Assembly (NCBI GenBank): GCA_963169455.1
Contig: CAUJDW010000047.1
Coordinates: 1-64,000, forward strand
Reading direction: 5' to 3'
Source: Bacteroidota bacterium
Lineage (GTDB): Bacteria > Bacteroidota > Bacteroidia > Chitinophagales > Saprospiraceae
DNA length: 64,000 nt
The notes below the pieces were generated by a model. That model was not told the origin of the DNA, ran no database searches, and saw only the letters and a list, made by a program, of their open reading frames with translations. The translations under genes were made by a program, and so were the position numbers. Shown here one piece after another: positions 25,585 through 34,429 of this stretch. Each line of letters opens with the position of its first letter. The stretch's first letter is position 1.

Positions 25585-25857
25585 TTAGCCTCCCGACAGC
25601 GCCTGAAAAACGAGCATATCTGCATTGGGCCCCAGGGGGTCGCTGAGCCTGTTCCGGTCGGTTATGAGTTCTCCCTCAACAAAGATGTTGACGTGTTTGC
25701 GCAGCCCGCCCTGCTCGTCGACCAGATAGTCTATAATGCCGGGGTAGAGGCGCTCCACCTGCTCCAGCGCATCCCGGACGGTGGGGGCGTCGACCTGTTC
25801 TGCTTTCAGGCCGGGGAAAAAACGGTTGAGTGCGGAAGTAAAAGATACGGTGGCCAT
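25585..25857 (-). CDS. MoaD/ThiS-like sulfur-carrier protein
   Basis: 90 residues from ATG at 25855-25857; the longer open frame upstream is inside the next gene and is a shadow. The C-terminus ends VFQALSGG, the di-Gly tail that becomes a thiocarboxylate in MoaD/ThiS proteins. The body has the ubiquitin-like pattern VSFTSALNRFF...VRDALEQVERLYPGI...VNIFVEGEL. It may donate sulfur in molybdopterin synthesis or another pathway. No MoaE is adjacent. Its start overlaps the membrane protein stop by one base, and the BNR protein follows after 92 bp. Confidence 0.87.
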   Translation of the reverse strand: MATVSFTSALNRFFPGLKAEQVDAPTVRDALEQVERLYPGIIDYLVDEQGGLRKHVNIFVEGELITDRNRLSDPLGPNADMLVFQALSGG

Positions 25858-26324
25858 CAGGCTTCCTTTTTGGATAAGAAAAACAGGCGCTGCCAAAGCG
25901 GGCGGGCCCAGCGGAGGAGCACATAGCGGAAGCTGCCGTTCACCCACACCCCTCCGAGCAGGAGGGCAGCGCCGAGGTAATAAGCCGACAGCTCGCCCGT
26001 CTGCAGTTCGCTGCTGATAATGAAATACGCACCCGACAAAACCAGGGCGGCGGCGAAAATCGTCCGGCGCCCCTTGTAATTCCACAGCACCAGGAAGAGC
26101 GTAAGGGCCGCCAGCCCGACGGATATCCAGGACGCCCAGTTTGGTGCGTGGTTGTACACCTTGGCGCCGCTGCACAGCGTGATGGCGCTGGAATAGGCCA
26201 GGATGCAAAAGGGGCACTTCGGCAGGATCACGATCAGCAGGCCTGCCAGCGCGCTGAGCGGCCTGCCGCGGCCCTTCACCTTGTGCGGGCTGTTGCATTT
26301 GCAGTGGTCTGTAGAGTGGGGCAT
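25857..26324 (-). CDS. Small membrane protein with CPFC motif
   Basis: 155 residues with about four hydrophobic segments: LSALAGLLIVILPKCPFCIL, ISVGLAALTLFLVLW, IFAAALVLSGAYFII and SAYYLGAALLLGGVWV. The N-terminus is His/Cys-rich (HSTDHCKCNSPHK), and a CPFC pair sits at the start of the first membrane segment. That arrangement recalls MerC/MerT-like metal transporters, but no family could be assigned. It shares an operon with the MoaD-like and BNR genes and faces the second xdhC gene, so a link to metal or sulfur handling for the Mo cofactor is possible but unproven. Confidence 0.72.
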   Translation of the reverse strand: MPHSTDHCKCNSPHKVKGRGRPLSALAGLLIVILPKCPFCILAYSSAITLCSGAKVYNHAPNWASWISVGLAALTLFLVLWNYKGRRTIFAAALVLSGAYFIISSELQTGELSAYYLGAALLLGGVWVNGSFRYVLLRWARPLWQRLFFLSKKEA

Positions 26325-26464
26325 CCGCTTGGCGTTTTATCGTGGCTCAATTTCCTCTTTTCGGCTCCGGCCGAAAGAACATATTGTCTTTAAAACTGTT
26401 TTGCGATTAATTGTTCAGGAGAAAGCCTGTTTTTTACATCGAAGCAGCACAATTTAAGCTGAAA

Positions 26465-26482
26465 TTAGAATTTTTTTTCTAA
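26465..26482 (+). promoter_or_regulatory. Candidate operator upstream of the second xdhC
   Basis: Inverted repeat TTAGAA-TTTTTT-TTCTAA, ending 11 bases before the xdhC ATG. It is the same element as upstream of coxM, with one difference in 18 bases. So close to the start codon it would block transcription or translation when bound, which favours repressor action here. The regulator is unknown. Confidence 0.55.
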
Positions 26483-26493
26483 AAACACCCCTT

Positions 26494-27528
26494 ATGAAAG
26501 AATTATTGCCCGGCATCGAAGCCTGGCTCGACAGCCGCAAGCCTTTCGCCCTGGCGACGGTCATCCAAACCTGGGGTTCCTCGCCCAGGCCTGCAGGGTC
26601 GGCGATGATCGTTTCCGAAGAGATGGAACTGGCCGGCTCGGTGAGCGGCGGCTGCGTGGAAGGCGCCGTGATCCGCGAAGCCCTGCCCCTGATCAGGGAG
26701 GGCGGCTCCAGGCGGCTGGCCTTTGGCGTCGCCGACGAAGACGCCTGGGCCGTGGGGCTGAGCTGCGGCGGCAAAATGCAGGTATTCCTGGAGCGCTTCC
26801 TGGCCTTCGACGAACGGCCGGAAGAGCAGGCCGCCTGGGAAAAACTGCACCACTGCCTGCGGCACGACGAACCCTGCATTCTGCTCACCCGCCTGCAGGA
26901 CGGGCCGGGCCGCCATACGCTGGTTTTGCCCGACGGCAGCACCCTGGGCCAGGCTGCAGGCCCGGCGCTGGCCTCCGCGGCCCTGCAGGCCTACCGCGAA
27001 CGCCGCCATCAGGTGGTTGAAGCCGAGGGCGGCTCCTATTTCGCCCAGATATTCCCCCGCCGCAGCCGCATGATCATCATCGGCGCGGCCCACATTACGG
27101 CTGACCTGGTGCAACTGGCCCAGCTGTTCGGCTTCGAAACCATCGTCATAGTCCCGAGCGGCGTTTTCGCCGGCAAAACCCAGTTCGCCGTGCCGCCGGA
27201 CCAGCTATTCATGCAGTATCCGGCCGAGGTGCTGCCCCGGTTCGAACTCGACGCCTACACCTACGCCGTCGTCCTCTCGCACGACCCCAAAATCGACGAC
27301 AACGCCCTGCACCTGCTGCTGCCCTCGGAGGCCGCCTACATCGGCGCCCTGGGCAGCCAGAAAACCCACGCCAAAAGGGTAGCCCGCCTGCAGGCCGCGG
27401 GCTTCTCCGAAGAGGCCATCGGGCGCATCCACGCGCCTGTCGGGGTGGATATCAACGCCCAAACGCCGCGGGAGATCGCAATGAGCATCATGGGAGAGGT
27501 GGTGAAGGTGAAGAATGCCTTTCTTTAA
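26494..27528 (+). CDS. XdhC/CoxI family Mo-cofactor maturation protein
   Basis: 344 residues. The N-terminal XdhC_CoxI domain contains TWGSSPRPAGSAMIVSE and GSVSGGCVEGAVI (conserved Gly-Gly-Cys). A middle region is followed by the C-terminal Rossmann domain MIIIGAAHITADLVQLAQLFG and the end motif IHAPVGVDINAQTPREIAMSI. Members bind the Mo cofactor and help its sulfuration before insertion into xanthine-dehydrogenase-family enzymes. Unlike the copy in the cox operon it lacks a YHS domain. The near-identical operator suggests co-regulation with coxMSL. Confidence 0.94.
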   Translation: MKELLPGIEAWLDSRKPFALATVIQTWGSSPRPAGSAMIVSEEMELAGSVSGGCVEGAVIREALPLIREGGSRRLAFGVADEDAWAVGLSCGGKMQVFLERFLAFDERPEEQAAWEKLHHCLRHDEPCILLTRLQDGPGRHTLVLPDGSTLGQAAGPALASAALQAYRERRHQVVEAEGGSYFAQIFPRRSRMIIIGAAHITADLVQLAQLFGFETIVIVPSGVFAGKTQFAVPPDQLFMQYPAEVLPRFELDAYTYAVVLSHDPKIDDNALHLLLPSEAAYIGALGSQKTHAKRVARLQAAGFSEEAIGRIHAPVGVDINAQTPREIAMSIMGEVVKVKNAFL

Positions 27529-27548
27529 AGGGCAGGCAAATACTTGCA

Positions 27549-29426
27549 ATGGCCGCGAATCAGCATTCCGAAAAATTCCGCCCCCTGCCCTTCGGAAGCA
27601 TTAAACCCGATGGCTGGCTCAAAGCCCAGATGCAAAAGGATATGGCCGGCTTCACCGGGCAACTGGACCAGTTGGTTCCCGATTTATTCAACGACCCCAT
27701 TTACGGAGCCGGAAGGTTGAACAGGAACAGTAGAGCCCGGGACTTGGGGAACCTTAAAGCAGGAGACGCCGAAGGCAGCGAACAATACAAATGGTGGAAC
27801 TCCGAAACCCAGTCCAACTGGTGGGACGGCTACATCAGGAGCGCATTCTTATTGGAACAGGAAGCGGGGATCGAAAAAGCCCGGCAATACATTCAAGGCA
27901 TTCTGGCAACACAGGATGAAGACGGCTACCTCGGTATTTACGACAGAGAAACGCGCTATAACTTCCATTCCGAAAATGGCGAGCTCTGGTCGAAAACAAC
28001 CCTGTACCGGGGCTTGCTGGCTTACTGCGAGGTGACAAAAAGCCGAAAAGCCTGGCTCGCTCTCGTTAAAGCCGTGGATAATGTGATGCAAAACTACCCG
28101 CCCGGGCGGTCGAGCCCCTTTGATTCCGGGCGGAGTTTCAACGGCGGGGTTTCCCACGGGCTCACCTTTACGGATGTTCTGGATAAAATGCACCAGCTAA
28201 CCTCCGACAGGCGATACCTGGAGTATGCTGTCTTTCTGTACAGGGATTTTTCCAACACCTTCCAATCGGAAGGCGACGCCCAGCTGAAAAATATATTAAA
28301 CCAGGATTACCGCTTAAAATCCCATGGCGTTCACACCTGCGAACATATCAGGCCTCTGGCCGTGGCCGCATATGCTTCGCAGGACCCTCTGTTGCTGGAA
28401 GCCCTGGCCATTTATCTGGAGCGTATAAAAAAGCTCACAACCCCTTCCGGCGGAGCGATCGGCGATGAATGGATTAACGGCAGAGATGCCGACGCCACCG
28501 ATACGGGTTATGAATTTTGTTCCCTGCACGAATTGCTGGACAGCTATACCGCCGTATTGCAAAAATCGGGAAAAGCAGAAACAGGCGATGATGCCGAAAA
28601 AATATTTTACAATGCCGCACAGGGATCGAGAAACCCCCTTCATTCCTGCATCGCCTATTTAAAAACCGATAACTCCTATGAAATGCTGGGGACGAAAAAC
28701 GGGGTGGCGGAGCCAGGCAGAAAACAGACGAGGTACAAATATTCCCCGGCTCACCAGGATGTCGCAGTGTGTTGCAACCCCAATGCGGGAAGAATTACGC
28801 CCTATTTCATTCAATCCTCCTGGATGAGAGAAGGGGGCAACACCCTGGTGGCCGCCTTACTCATGCCCAATATCCTGAACACCGAAATCGGCGGCGCAAG
28901 AATTGAAATCCGGAATATCACCAATTATCCCTTCGCCAATGATTTTATCTTCAGGATCAGCCTGGATAAAGCTGCCGTGCTGAACATCAAAATCCGAAAG
29001 CCGGCCTGGGTGGAGGAAGTGGATACCGAAGAGAGCTACGCTTTGGAAGATGGCTATTTGTCCATTAAAAGAAAATTCCGGAAACAGGATGAGATCGCAT
29101 TGAGGTATGAAACGGATGTCAAAATTTTAACGGATAAACAGGGAGAAAAATATTTCACCTATGGCGCCCTGGTTTTCGCCAAACCCATCGATGCCGAAGA
29201 AATCAAGGGAAAGGCTTATTCAAACGGGTTTGAAGACCTGTACTATAAACCGGGGGAATACGCGAAACATTTTTACTGCAGCGAACACAAGGCCTCTCAC
29301 GCGAATGGAAGGATCACAGCCTGGTTGATCAATGAAAATTCCGGGAAAAAGGAGAAGGTGGAACTGATCCCTATCGGCAAAACTATCCTGCGGCAAACGG
29401 CCTTTAAAGAGCAGGGAGCTGCATGA
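27549..29426 (+). CDS. Glycoside hydrolase family 127-like protein (beta-L-arabinofuranosidase family)
   Basis: 625 residues. The opening FRPLPFGSIKPDGWLKAQM and the (alpha/alpha)6-barrel segment with WWNSETQSNWWDGYIRSAF match the GH127 (DUF1680) group. The Cys motif VCCNPNAGRITPYF corresponds to the zinc-bound CCxPN segment that includes the catalytic Cys in this family. The C-terminal part is a beta-sandwich. No signal peptide is visible, so it may act on oligosaccharides in the cytoplasm. It follows xdhC by 20 bp, probably in one transcript, although the functions look unrelated. Substrate is not predictable. Confidence 0.87.
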   Translation: MAANQHSEKFRPLPFGSIKPDGWLKAQMQKDMAGFTGQLDQLVPDLFNDPIYGAGRLNRNSRARDLGNLKAGDAEGSEQYKWWNSETQSNWWDGYIRSAFLLEQEAGIEKARQYIQGILATQDEDGYLGIYDRETRYNFHSENGELWSKTTLYRGLLAYCEVTKSRKAWLALVKAVDNVMQNYPPGRSSPFDSGRSFNGGVSHGLTFTDVLDKMHQLTSDRRYLEYAVFLYRDFSNTFQSEGDAQLKNILNQDYRLKSHGVHTCEHIRPLAVAAYASQDPLLLEALAIYLERIKKLTTPSGGAIGDEWINGRDADATDTGYEFCSLHELLDSYTAVLQKSGKAETGDDAEKIFYNAAQGSRNPLHSCIAYLKTDNSYEMLGTKNGVAEPGRKQTRYKYSPAHQDVAVCCNPNAGRITPYFIQSSWMREGGNTLVAALLMPNILNTEIGGARIEIRNITNYPFANDFIFRISLDKAAVLNIKIRKPAWVEEVDTEESYALEDGYLSIKRKFRKQDEIALRYETDVKILTDKQGEKYFTYGALVFAKPIDAEEIKGKAYSNGFEDLYYKPGEYAKHFYCSEHKASHANGRITAWLINENSGKKEKVELIPIGKTILRQTAFKEQGAA

Positions 29427-29480
29427 CGGCGCCTGCTGGCCCGGCAGATATGCGATCCCCTCAGAACACGCTTTTGGAAA

Positions 29481-30089
29481 ATGGATCTGTTCAACAACAA
29501 GGCTCAGGAGTCAAAGAATTTACTGCCCGCTGACGGCATCGTTTATTATTATGGCAAAGTACTGCCGGAAGAAGAGGCAGGCAAATACCTGCGCGCTTTG
29601 CTCGGCAATATCGCCTGGAAGAACGACGAGGCCGTCATTTTCGGAAAACGCCTCGTCACCAAACGAGCGGCAGCCTGGTATGGCGCCCCGGGGCTCGAAT
29701 ACACCTATTCCGGCATTACCAGAAAGGCGCTGCCGTGGACGGAGGAGCTGCTCGCCCTGAAAGCCCTGGCGGAAGAAAAAACGGGCGAAACATACAACTC
29801 CTGCCTGCTCAACCTGTACCACAGCGGCGAGGAGGGCATGGGCTGGCACAGCGACGCCGAAAAGGCCCTGAAAAAGGACGGCGCCATAGCCTCGCTGAGC
29901 TTCGGCGCGGAGCGCAAATTCGCCTTCAGGCACAAAAAAAGCCGGGAAACCGTCTCTCTGATCCTGGAGCATGGCAGCCTGCTCGTGATGAAAGGCCCGG
30001 TGCAAACCCACTGGCTGCACAGGCTGCCGCCGATGCTGAAGGTGAAGGCGCCCAGGGTGAATCTGACGTTCAGAACAATTGTTTTGTAA
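29481..30089 (+). CDS. AlkB-like 2-oxoglutarate/Fe(II) dioxygenase
   Basis: 202 residues. The iron ligands are HSD (H123, D125) in YHSGEEGMGWHSD and a distal His in HRLP (H180). The 2-oxoglutarate-binding Arg residues lie in PRVNLTFR (R192, R198). The upstream substrate segment AAWYGAPGLEYTYSG is the nucleotide-recognition lid typical of the AlkB/ALKBH2-3 group. These enzymes reverse alkylation damage in DNA or RNA. The gene stands alone, 54 bp after the GH127-like gene and 40 bp before the antiporter. Good match in length and motifs. Confidence 0.93.
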   Translation: MDLFNNKAQESKNLLPADGIVYYYGKVLPEEEAGKYLRALLGNIAWKNDEAVIFGKRLVTKRAAAWYGAPGLEYTYSGITRKALPWTEELLALKALAEEKTGETYNSCLLNLYHSGEEGMGWHSDAEKALKKDGAIASLSFGAERKFAFRHKKSRETVSLILEHGSLLVMKGPVQTHWLHRLPPMLKVKAPRVNLTFRTIVL

Positions 30090-30129
30090 GTTGTGTATCT
30101 TTAGAGAGCAGGCATAATCATGGAAAGGA

Positions 30130-31611
30130 ATGAATTTAACGACCGAGAACATTTTGCTGGTTGGCTCTCTCCTCCTCTTAATCAGCATTATTGCGGGAAA
30201 GACATCCTATAAATTCGGCGTGCCGACTTTGCTGTTGTTTTTGGCCATTGGCATGCTGGCCGGTTCGGACGGCATCGGCGGCATCCATTTCGATGACCCC
30301 AAAATCGCCCAGTTCATCGGCATCGTCTCCCTCAACTTCATACTTTTTTCGGGCGGGCTCGACACCAACTGGTCTTTCGTAAAGCCCATCCTGTGGCAAG
30401 GGCTTTTGCTATCGACCTTCGGCGTATTGTTTACGGCGCTCGCGCTCGGTTTTTTTGTCTGGCACATTACTGACTTCAGCCTTTACGAAAGCCTGCTGCT
30501 GGGGTCGATCGTTTCCTCGACCGACGCGGCGGCCGTATTCTCCATCCTTCGTTCGAAAAGCCTTGCTCTGAAAACCAACCTGCGCCCCACACTGGAACTG
30601 GAAAGCGGGAGCAACGACCCGATGGCCTATGTGCTGACCATCGCCTTCCTGACATTGGTTTTAAACCCGGATATGAGCCTGTTTTCCATCATTCCCCTCC
30701 TCATCCGGCAAATGGCCATTGGCGGGCTTGCGGGCTTCGCATTCGGGAAGATAAGCAAATACGTCATTAACCAGATCCGGCTGGACTTTGAAGGGCTCTA
30801 CATCGTTTTGGTCATAGCGCTGATGTTCATCACCTTTTCAGCCACCGATTTCGTAGGCGGCAACGGCTTTCTTGCCATTTACATTTGCGCCGTTTATTTA
30901 GGCAACCAGGATTTCATCCACAAGAAAACCATCCTGAAAATGTATGACGGGCTGGCATGGCTGATGCAGATCGTGCTGTTCCTGACCCTGGGGCTGCTCG
31001 TTTTCCCTACCCGCATCTTCCCGCTCGCCGGCCTCGGGCTGCTCATTTCCCTGTTTTTGATTGCCGTAGCCAGGCCCCTGGGTGTTTTTTTAAGTTTGGC
31101 GTTTTTCAGAATGAAGCTGCGAAGGCGCCTTTACATTTCCTGGGCCGGTTTGCGGGGCGCGGTCCCCATCGTATTCGCCACCTATCCGTTGCTGGCGGGA
31201 ATTGAAAAGGCGGATATGATCTTCAATATTGTGTTCTTTATCTCCGTCACTTCCGTTCTGATCCAGGGCACCACGCTGACAACCGTTGCGAAATGGCTGC
31301 ACGTTTCATTGCCCGGAAAAGCCAAGCGGATCGCCCCGACCGACGCTTTTCTCGCCGACCACCCCAAGGCGATCATGAAGGAAATTGAAATATTAACCGG
31401 TTCTTACGCCACAAATAAAAAAATTGTGGAGCTGAAATTCCCCAAAAATGCCATTATCGCCATGATCATACGGAATGGCAAGTATTTAATACCCAGTGGT
31501 TCAACCGTAATAGAGGACAATGACAGGCTCATTGTCCTTTCCGACAATCAGGATGGCCTTGATAAGGCCAGCGATTGCCTGATCAGCCAGCCCGCACTGG
31601 CAAAAACCTAG
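30130..31611 (+). CDS. CPA1-type K+(Na+)/H+ antiporter with C-terminal TrkA-C domain
   Basis: 493 residues. The first ~390 form about 12 membrane segments. The ion-binding region includes GSIVSSTDAAAVFSIL and LELESGSNDPMAYVL, the paired Asp motifs of NhaP-type exchangers. Residues ~410-485 form a TrkA_C (RCK_C) domain, with IVELKFPKNAIIAMIIRNGKYLIPSGSTVIEDNDRLIVL. This architecture is that of NhaP2/CvrA potassium/proton antiporters. An imperfect promoter element TATCTTTA lies at 30096-30103. The downstream UspA-like gene begins 4 bp after the stop, so the two are co-expressed. K+ versus Na+ specificity is not readable. Confidence 0.92.
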   Translation: MNLTTENILLVGSLLLLISIIAGKTSYKFGVPTLLLFLAIGMLAGSDGIGGIHFDDPKIAQFIGIVSLNFILFSGGLDTNWSFVKPILWQGLLLSTFGVLFTALALGFFVWHITDFSLYESLLLGSIVSSTDAAAVFSILRSKSLALKTNLRPTLELESGSNDPMAYVLTIAFLTLVLNPDMSLFSIIPLLIRQMAIGGLAGFAFGKISKYVINQIRLDFEGLYIVLVIALMFITFSATDFVGGNGFLAIYICAVYLGNQDFIHKKTILKMYDGLAWLMQIVLFLTLGLLVFPTRIFPLAGLGLLISLFLIAVARPLGVFLSLAFFRMKLRRRLYISWAGLRGAVPIVFATYPLLAGIEKADMIFNIVFFISVTSVLIQGTTLTTVAKWLHVSLPGKAKRIAPTDAFLADHPKAIMKEIEILTGSYATNKKIVELKFPKNAIIAMIIRNGKYLIPSGSTVIEDNDRLIVLSDNQDGLDKASDCLISQPALAKT

Positions 31612-31615
31612 GAAT

Positions 31616-32434
31616 ATGAAAAAACGCTTTATCGTGCTCGTTGATTTTTCCGCCTATTCGGAAAACCTGCTGAAGTATGCCTGCGACTGGAGCCAGCGGA
31701 TCGGCGCGGAATTGTTGCTGGTTCACCAAACCGTTGTCCTGACGCCTGCTTTCACCGACAGGGAAAGCAGGGCCGGCATCGCCCGGCAGATCAACGCAGA
31801 GGCACTTGAAAGGCTGCGGGAATTGAGGGAAACCCTGCTGCCGCCCGAAATAACGGTATCTTATTCGGTTTCTGAAAACCCCTTGCATTCGTTCTTGCCG
31901 GTTTTATTGTCGAACCCTTTTGATAATCTGATCTTTGTCGGATTAAAGGGCGCCGGCTTGCTGAAAAAATTTTTCATTGGCAGCTTCGCTGTTCAGGTTA
32001 TTGAAATGGCAGACAATATAGTGGCCGCCATACCGAAAGGCGTTTCGACATTTTCGCCGGAAAAACTTTTCGTTGCCATAAGTAAAAAACAGGCTTTCAA
32101 TATTCCCGCCTTTGGCCATTTTCTCGGATTCGCCGGCGAGGGCATAAAAAACATCACTTTTTTCCATCTGGCAATCCCCGGTGAGGACTGCTCCGGAGTT
32201 GAAAAGCACCTCGGCGAGCTGGCAACCCGTTTCTCGGAGAATTTCAACGCGGTTTATGCTATTTATGAGGGGAATAACGCTTTTGAAGACATCAAACAGC
32301 TCATCAACGACAAAACCGAAGAAATGCTTGTCGTCCAGAAAGGATCCCGCCTTCTGGCCGACCAGCTTTTCAGAAAGTTCCTGATCAACGAACTGGTTTA
32401 CGAAGGCCAGACACCGCTGGTCGTGTTGCCCTAA
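31616..32434 (+). CDS. Universal stress protein (UspA-like), two-domain
   Basis: 272 residues, about twice a single Usp domain. The first half opens KRFIVLVDFSAYSENLLKYACDWSQRIGAELLLVHQ, the usual UspA strand-helix start with D-FS. The second half (from about residue 145) is a degenerate repeat with KLFVAISKKQ and ends GQTPLVVLP, the typical Usp C-terminus. The ATP-binding G-2x-G-9x-G(S/T) motif is not clear in either half. It starts 4 bp after the antiporter, so it may regulate it; such pairs are seen in other bacteria. Confidence 0.85.
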   Translation: MKKRFIVLVDFSAYSENLLKYACDWSQRIGAELLLVHQTVVLTPAFTDRESRAGIARQINAEALERLRELRETLLPPEITVSYSVSENPLHSFLPVLLSNPFDNLIFVGLKGAGLLKKFFIGSFAVQVIEMADNIVAAIPKGVSTFSPEKLFVAISKKQAFNIPAFGHFLGFAGEGIKNITFFHLAIPGEDCSGVEKHLGELATRFSENFNAVYAIYEGNNAFEDIKQLINDKTEEMLVVQKGSRLLADQLFRKFLINELVYEGQTPLVVLP

Positions 32435-32524
32435 CATCTTCCCCGCCAGGCTTGACATGCCCGCTGCGGAGGAATGCCTCTAATTTCATTTTCGCCGGAA
32501 CAGCATAATTGCCCGAAGAATTCC

Positions 32525-32532
32525 TATTTTTG
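32525..32532 (+). promoter_or_regulatory. Promoter -7 element before a lipoprotein gene
   Basis: TATTTTTG matches the Bacteroidota -7 consensus TAnnTTTG. It lies 30 bases before the chosen ATG at 32563, leaving a leader of roughly 25 nt. No good -33 TTTG is seen at 19-21 bp. It supports the internal start over the upstream ATG-like frame at 32509. Confidence 0.45.
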
Positions 32533-32562
32533 GTGAGGCCTGTAAAATCACAATATCTCACC

Positions 32563-33882
32563 ATGAAAACAGCCCACAGCACCCTAGCCGCCCTCCTGTG
32601 CATCGCCCTCCTGTCCGCCTGCTCAGGAAGCGCAGAACCCGGAAAGGAAACGGCCCCATCGGGCAGCCCGCAGGTAAAGCTCATCCCCGCCGACACCTTT
32701 TATTTCAACTCCTTCGTCGATTGCAATATGGCCGAAGCCTGGATCGGCGACACCTTCCGGATATTCCCGGGAAAATATGGCGAAGACCCGCTCTGGGGCG
32801 ACGCCCGCGACCTCAAATTCGCCGACGGAAGGAACGCCGACGAGGCCTTCAGCAGCAAAGCCGAAGCCTTCACCGAGCCCGTCATGCCGCCCAATGCGCC
32901 CATCGGAAGGCCTGGGCTGCACGGCGCCGCCTGGTTCGAAACGGTTTACCAGGATGTGAACGACCCGAGCGGCAAAACCCTCTTCGCCGTCTATCACAAT
33001 GAAAACTACCCCTCCACCCTGCCTTACGACGAGGCCACCGGAGAAGGATACCTCGACAAAGACTGGCCGCAGGGCCTGAAGGGGCCGGGCTCTCCCGCAG
33101 CCGTGTGCCGGATAGGCATCATGAAATCCACCGACGGGGGCAGGAGCTGGGAAAACAAAGGCCTTTTCCTGGAAGATTACCAGCCCCGCCTGATCCTGAA
33201 GCCGCACAATACCTCCAACACCTTCGCCGGCGGGGTGGGCGACCCTTCTGCAGTGGCCAGCGGCGAATACCTCTACCTCTTTTACGGCGAATACGGTTAT
33301 CCGGGGGTTTACGACGCCAAAACCTACGATCGCGAAACCGAGCGCAGCGGCCAGTGCATCAGCGTGGCCCGCATTCGCCTGGCCGATCTGGACGACCCCG
33401 CCGGCAAGGCCAAACGCTGGGACGGCAAGGGGTTCAATGCACCCTACGACAGCATAGGCAGCCCCATCGCCACCCTGCAAATACCGGCCGAGGAAGGCGG
33501 CGGGCCGGCTTCCTCCCCCACCGGCGGTTTCCACTGGGGCCCTTCCGTCAGTTGGAACACCTACCTGAATTGCTGGGTCATGCTCATGGGAAAGGTGGAA
33601 GGCCCTTCCTGGGAAGGTGACAAACTCTACATCTCCTTCAACAAGCATCAGGACCTGGGCGCGGGCGACAATTCCCAGAAATGGTCCAAACCCCGGCTGC
33701 TCGTCGAAAAGCCGGGCCACATCATGTGGTATCCTTCCCTGCAACCCATGAACACCCCGGAAGACATCGCCAACAAACATACCTGCCTGAAACTGGGCAA
33801 AAGGGCGCGCCTCTTTTACAAGTACGCCGACCAGGGCAGGTATGTGTCGGAGTATATTGTGGAGTTTAGCCTAGAAGAATAA
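32563..33882 (+). CDS. Predicted lipoprotein with beta-propeller-like repeats
   Basis: 439 residues from ATG at 32563, which gives a lipoprotein signal (MKTAHSTLAALLCIALLSAC, lipobox LSAC). An upstream in-frame start at 32509 would bury it. The mature part contains one clear Asp-box (STDGGRSWENKG) and repeats of short beta blades (EYLYLFYGEYGYPG, GFHWGPSVSWNTYLNCWVMLMG, KLYISFNKHQD), suggesting a five-bladed propeller like those of glycosidases. No catalytic residues were assigned. The gene likely makes a surface or periplasmic protein that binds or cuts a glycan. It precedes an NTF2-like lipoprotein by 19 bp, probably as an operon. Confidence 0.72.
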   Translation: MKTAHSTLAALLCIALLSACSGSAEPGKETAPSGSPQVKLIPADTFYFNSFVDCNMAEAWIGDTFRIFPGKYGEDPLWGDARDLKFADGRNADEAFSSKAEAFTEPVMPPNAPIGRPGLHGAAWFETVYQDVNDPSGKTLFAVYHNENYPSTLPYDEATGEGYLDKDWPQGLKGPGSPAAVCRIGIMKSTDGGRSWENKGLFLEDYQPRLILKPHNTSNTFAGGVGDPSAVASGEYLYLFYGEYGYPGVYDAKTYDRETERSGQCISVARIRLADLDDPAGKAKRWDGKGFNAPYDSIGSPIATLQIPAEEGGGPASSPTGGFHWGPSVSWNTYLNCWVMLMGKVEGPSWEGDKLYISFNKHQDLGAGDNSQKWSKPRLLVEKPGHIMWYPSLQPMNTPEDIANKHTCLKLGKRARLFYKYADQGRYVSEYIVEFSLEE

Positions 33883-33901
33883 TACATCAAAACTTTTTTC
33901 A

Positions 33902-34429
33902 ATGAAAACACCAATTACCCTTACCCTGCTTCTGGCCCTGCTCATTGCAGCCTGCCAGACAGAACCCGCCCCGCCCGCTCCCGCTCAGGCGGAAGCAATC
34001 GACTTCGAAAAGGAAAAGGAGGCCATCATGGCCGTCATCGACGGCGAGTCGGCAGCTTTCTGGAACAAGGACTTCGACAAATTCGCCGCCTACTGGGCGC
34101 ACGGGCCCCACATCCGGACCATGGGCTGGTGGGAAGCCGGAGGCGTTACCGTAGTCGAAGGCTGGGAAGAGCGGGCGAAACGCACCAAAGAACACATGGA
34201 GCAGAGCCCCGAGCCCAACCCCACGGCGACGAACGTCCGGCGGGAAAACCTGAACCTCCGCATATTCAAAGACGTGGCCTGGCTCACATTCGACCAGTAC
34301 GGCGCCGACACCGGAGACTCCCTGATGGATATGCCGGGCCTGAGCCGCGAAACCCGCATCCTGGAAAAGGAGGACGGACAGTGGAAAATCGCTTATGTCG
34401 GATGGTTGCTGGAAGGCGGCGGGCAATAG
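33902..34429 (+). CDS. NTF2-like (SnoaL/DUF4440-type) lipoprotein
   Basis: 175 residues. The lipoprotein signal MKTPITLTLLLALLIAAC ends with the lipobox Cys at residue 18, followed by a Pro/Ala-rich linker. The rest is a cone-shaped NTF2-like domain: KEAIMAVIDGESAAFWNKDFDKFAAYWAHG, then beta strands LNLRIFKDVAWLTFDQYG and ETRILEKEDGQWKIAYVGWLL. Such domains hold small ligands or stabilise partners; no catalytic pair is evident. It lies 19 bp after the propeller lipoprotein, so the two are probably co-expressed at the cell envelope. Confidence 0.85.
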   Translation: MKTPITLTLLLALLIAACQTEPAPPAPAQAEAIDFEKEKEAIMAVIDGESAAFWNKDFDKFAAYWAHGPHIRTMGWWEAGGVTVVEGWEERAKRTKEHMEQSPEPNPTATNVRRENLNLRIFKDVAWLTFDQYGADTGDSLMDMPGLSRETRILEKEDGQWKIAYVGWLLEGGGQ

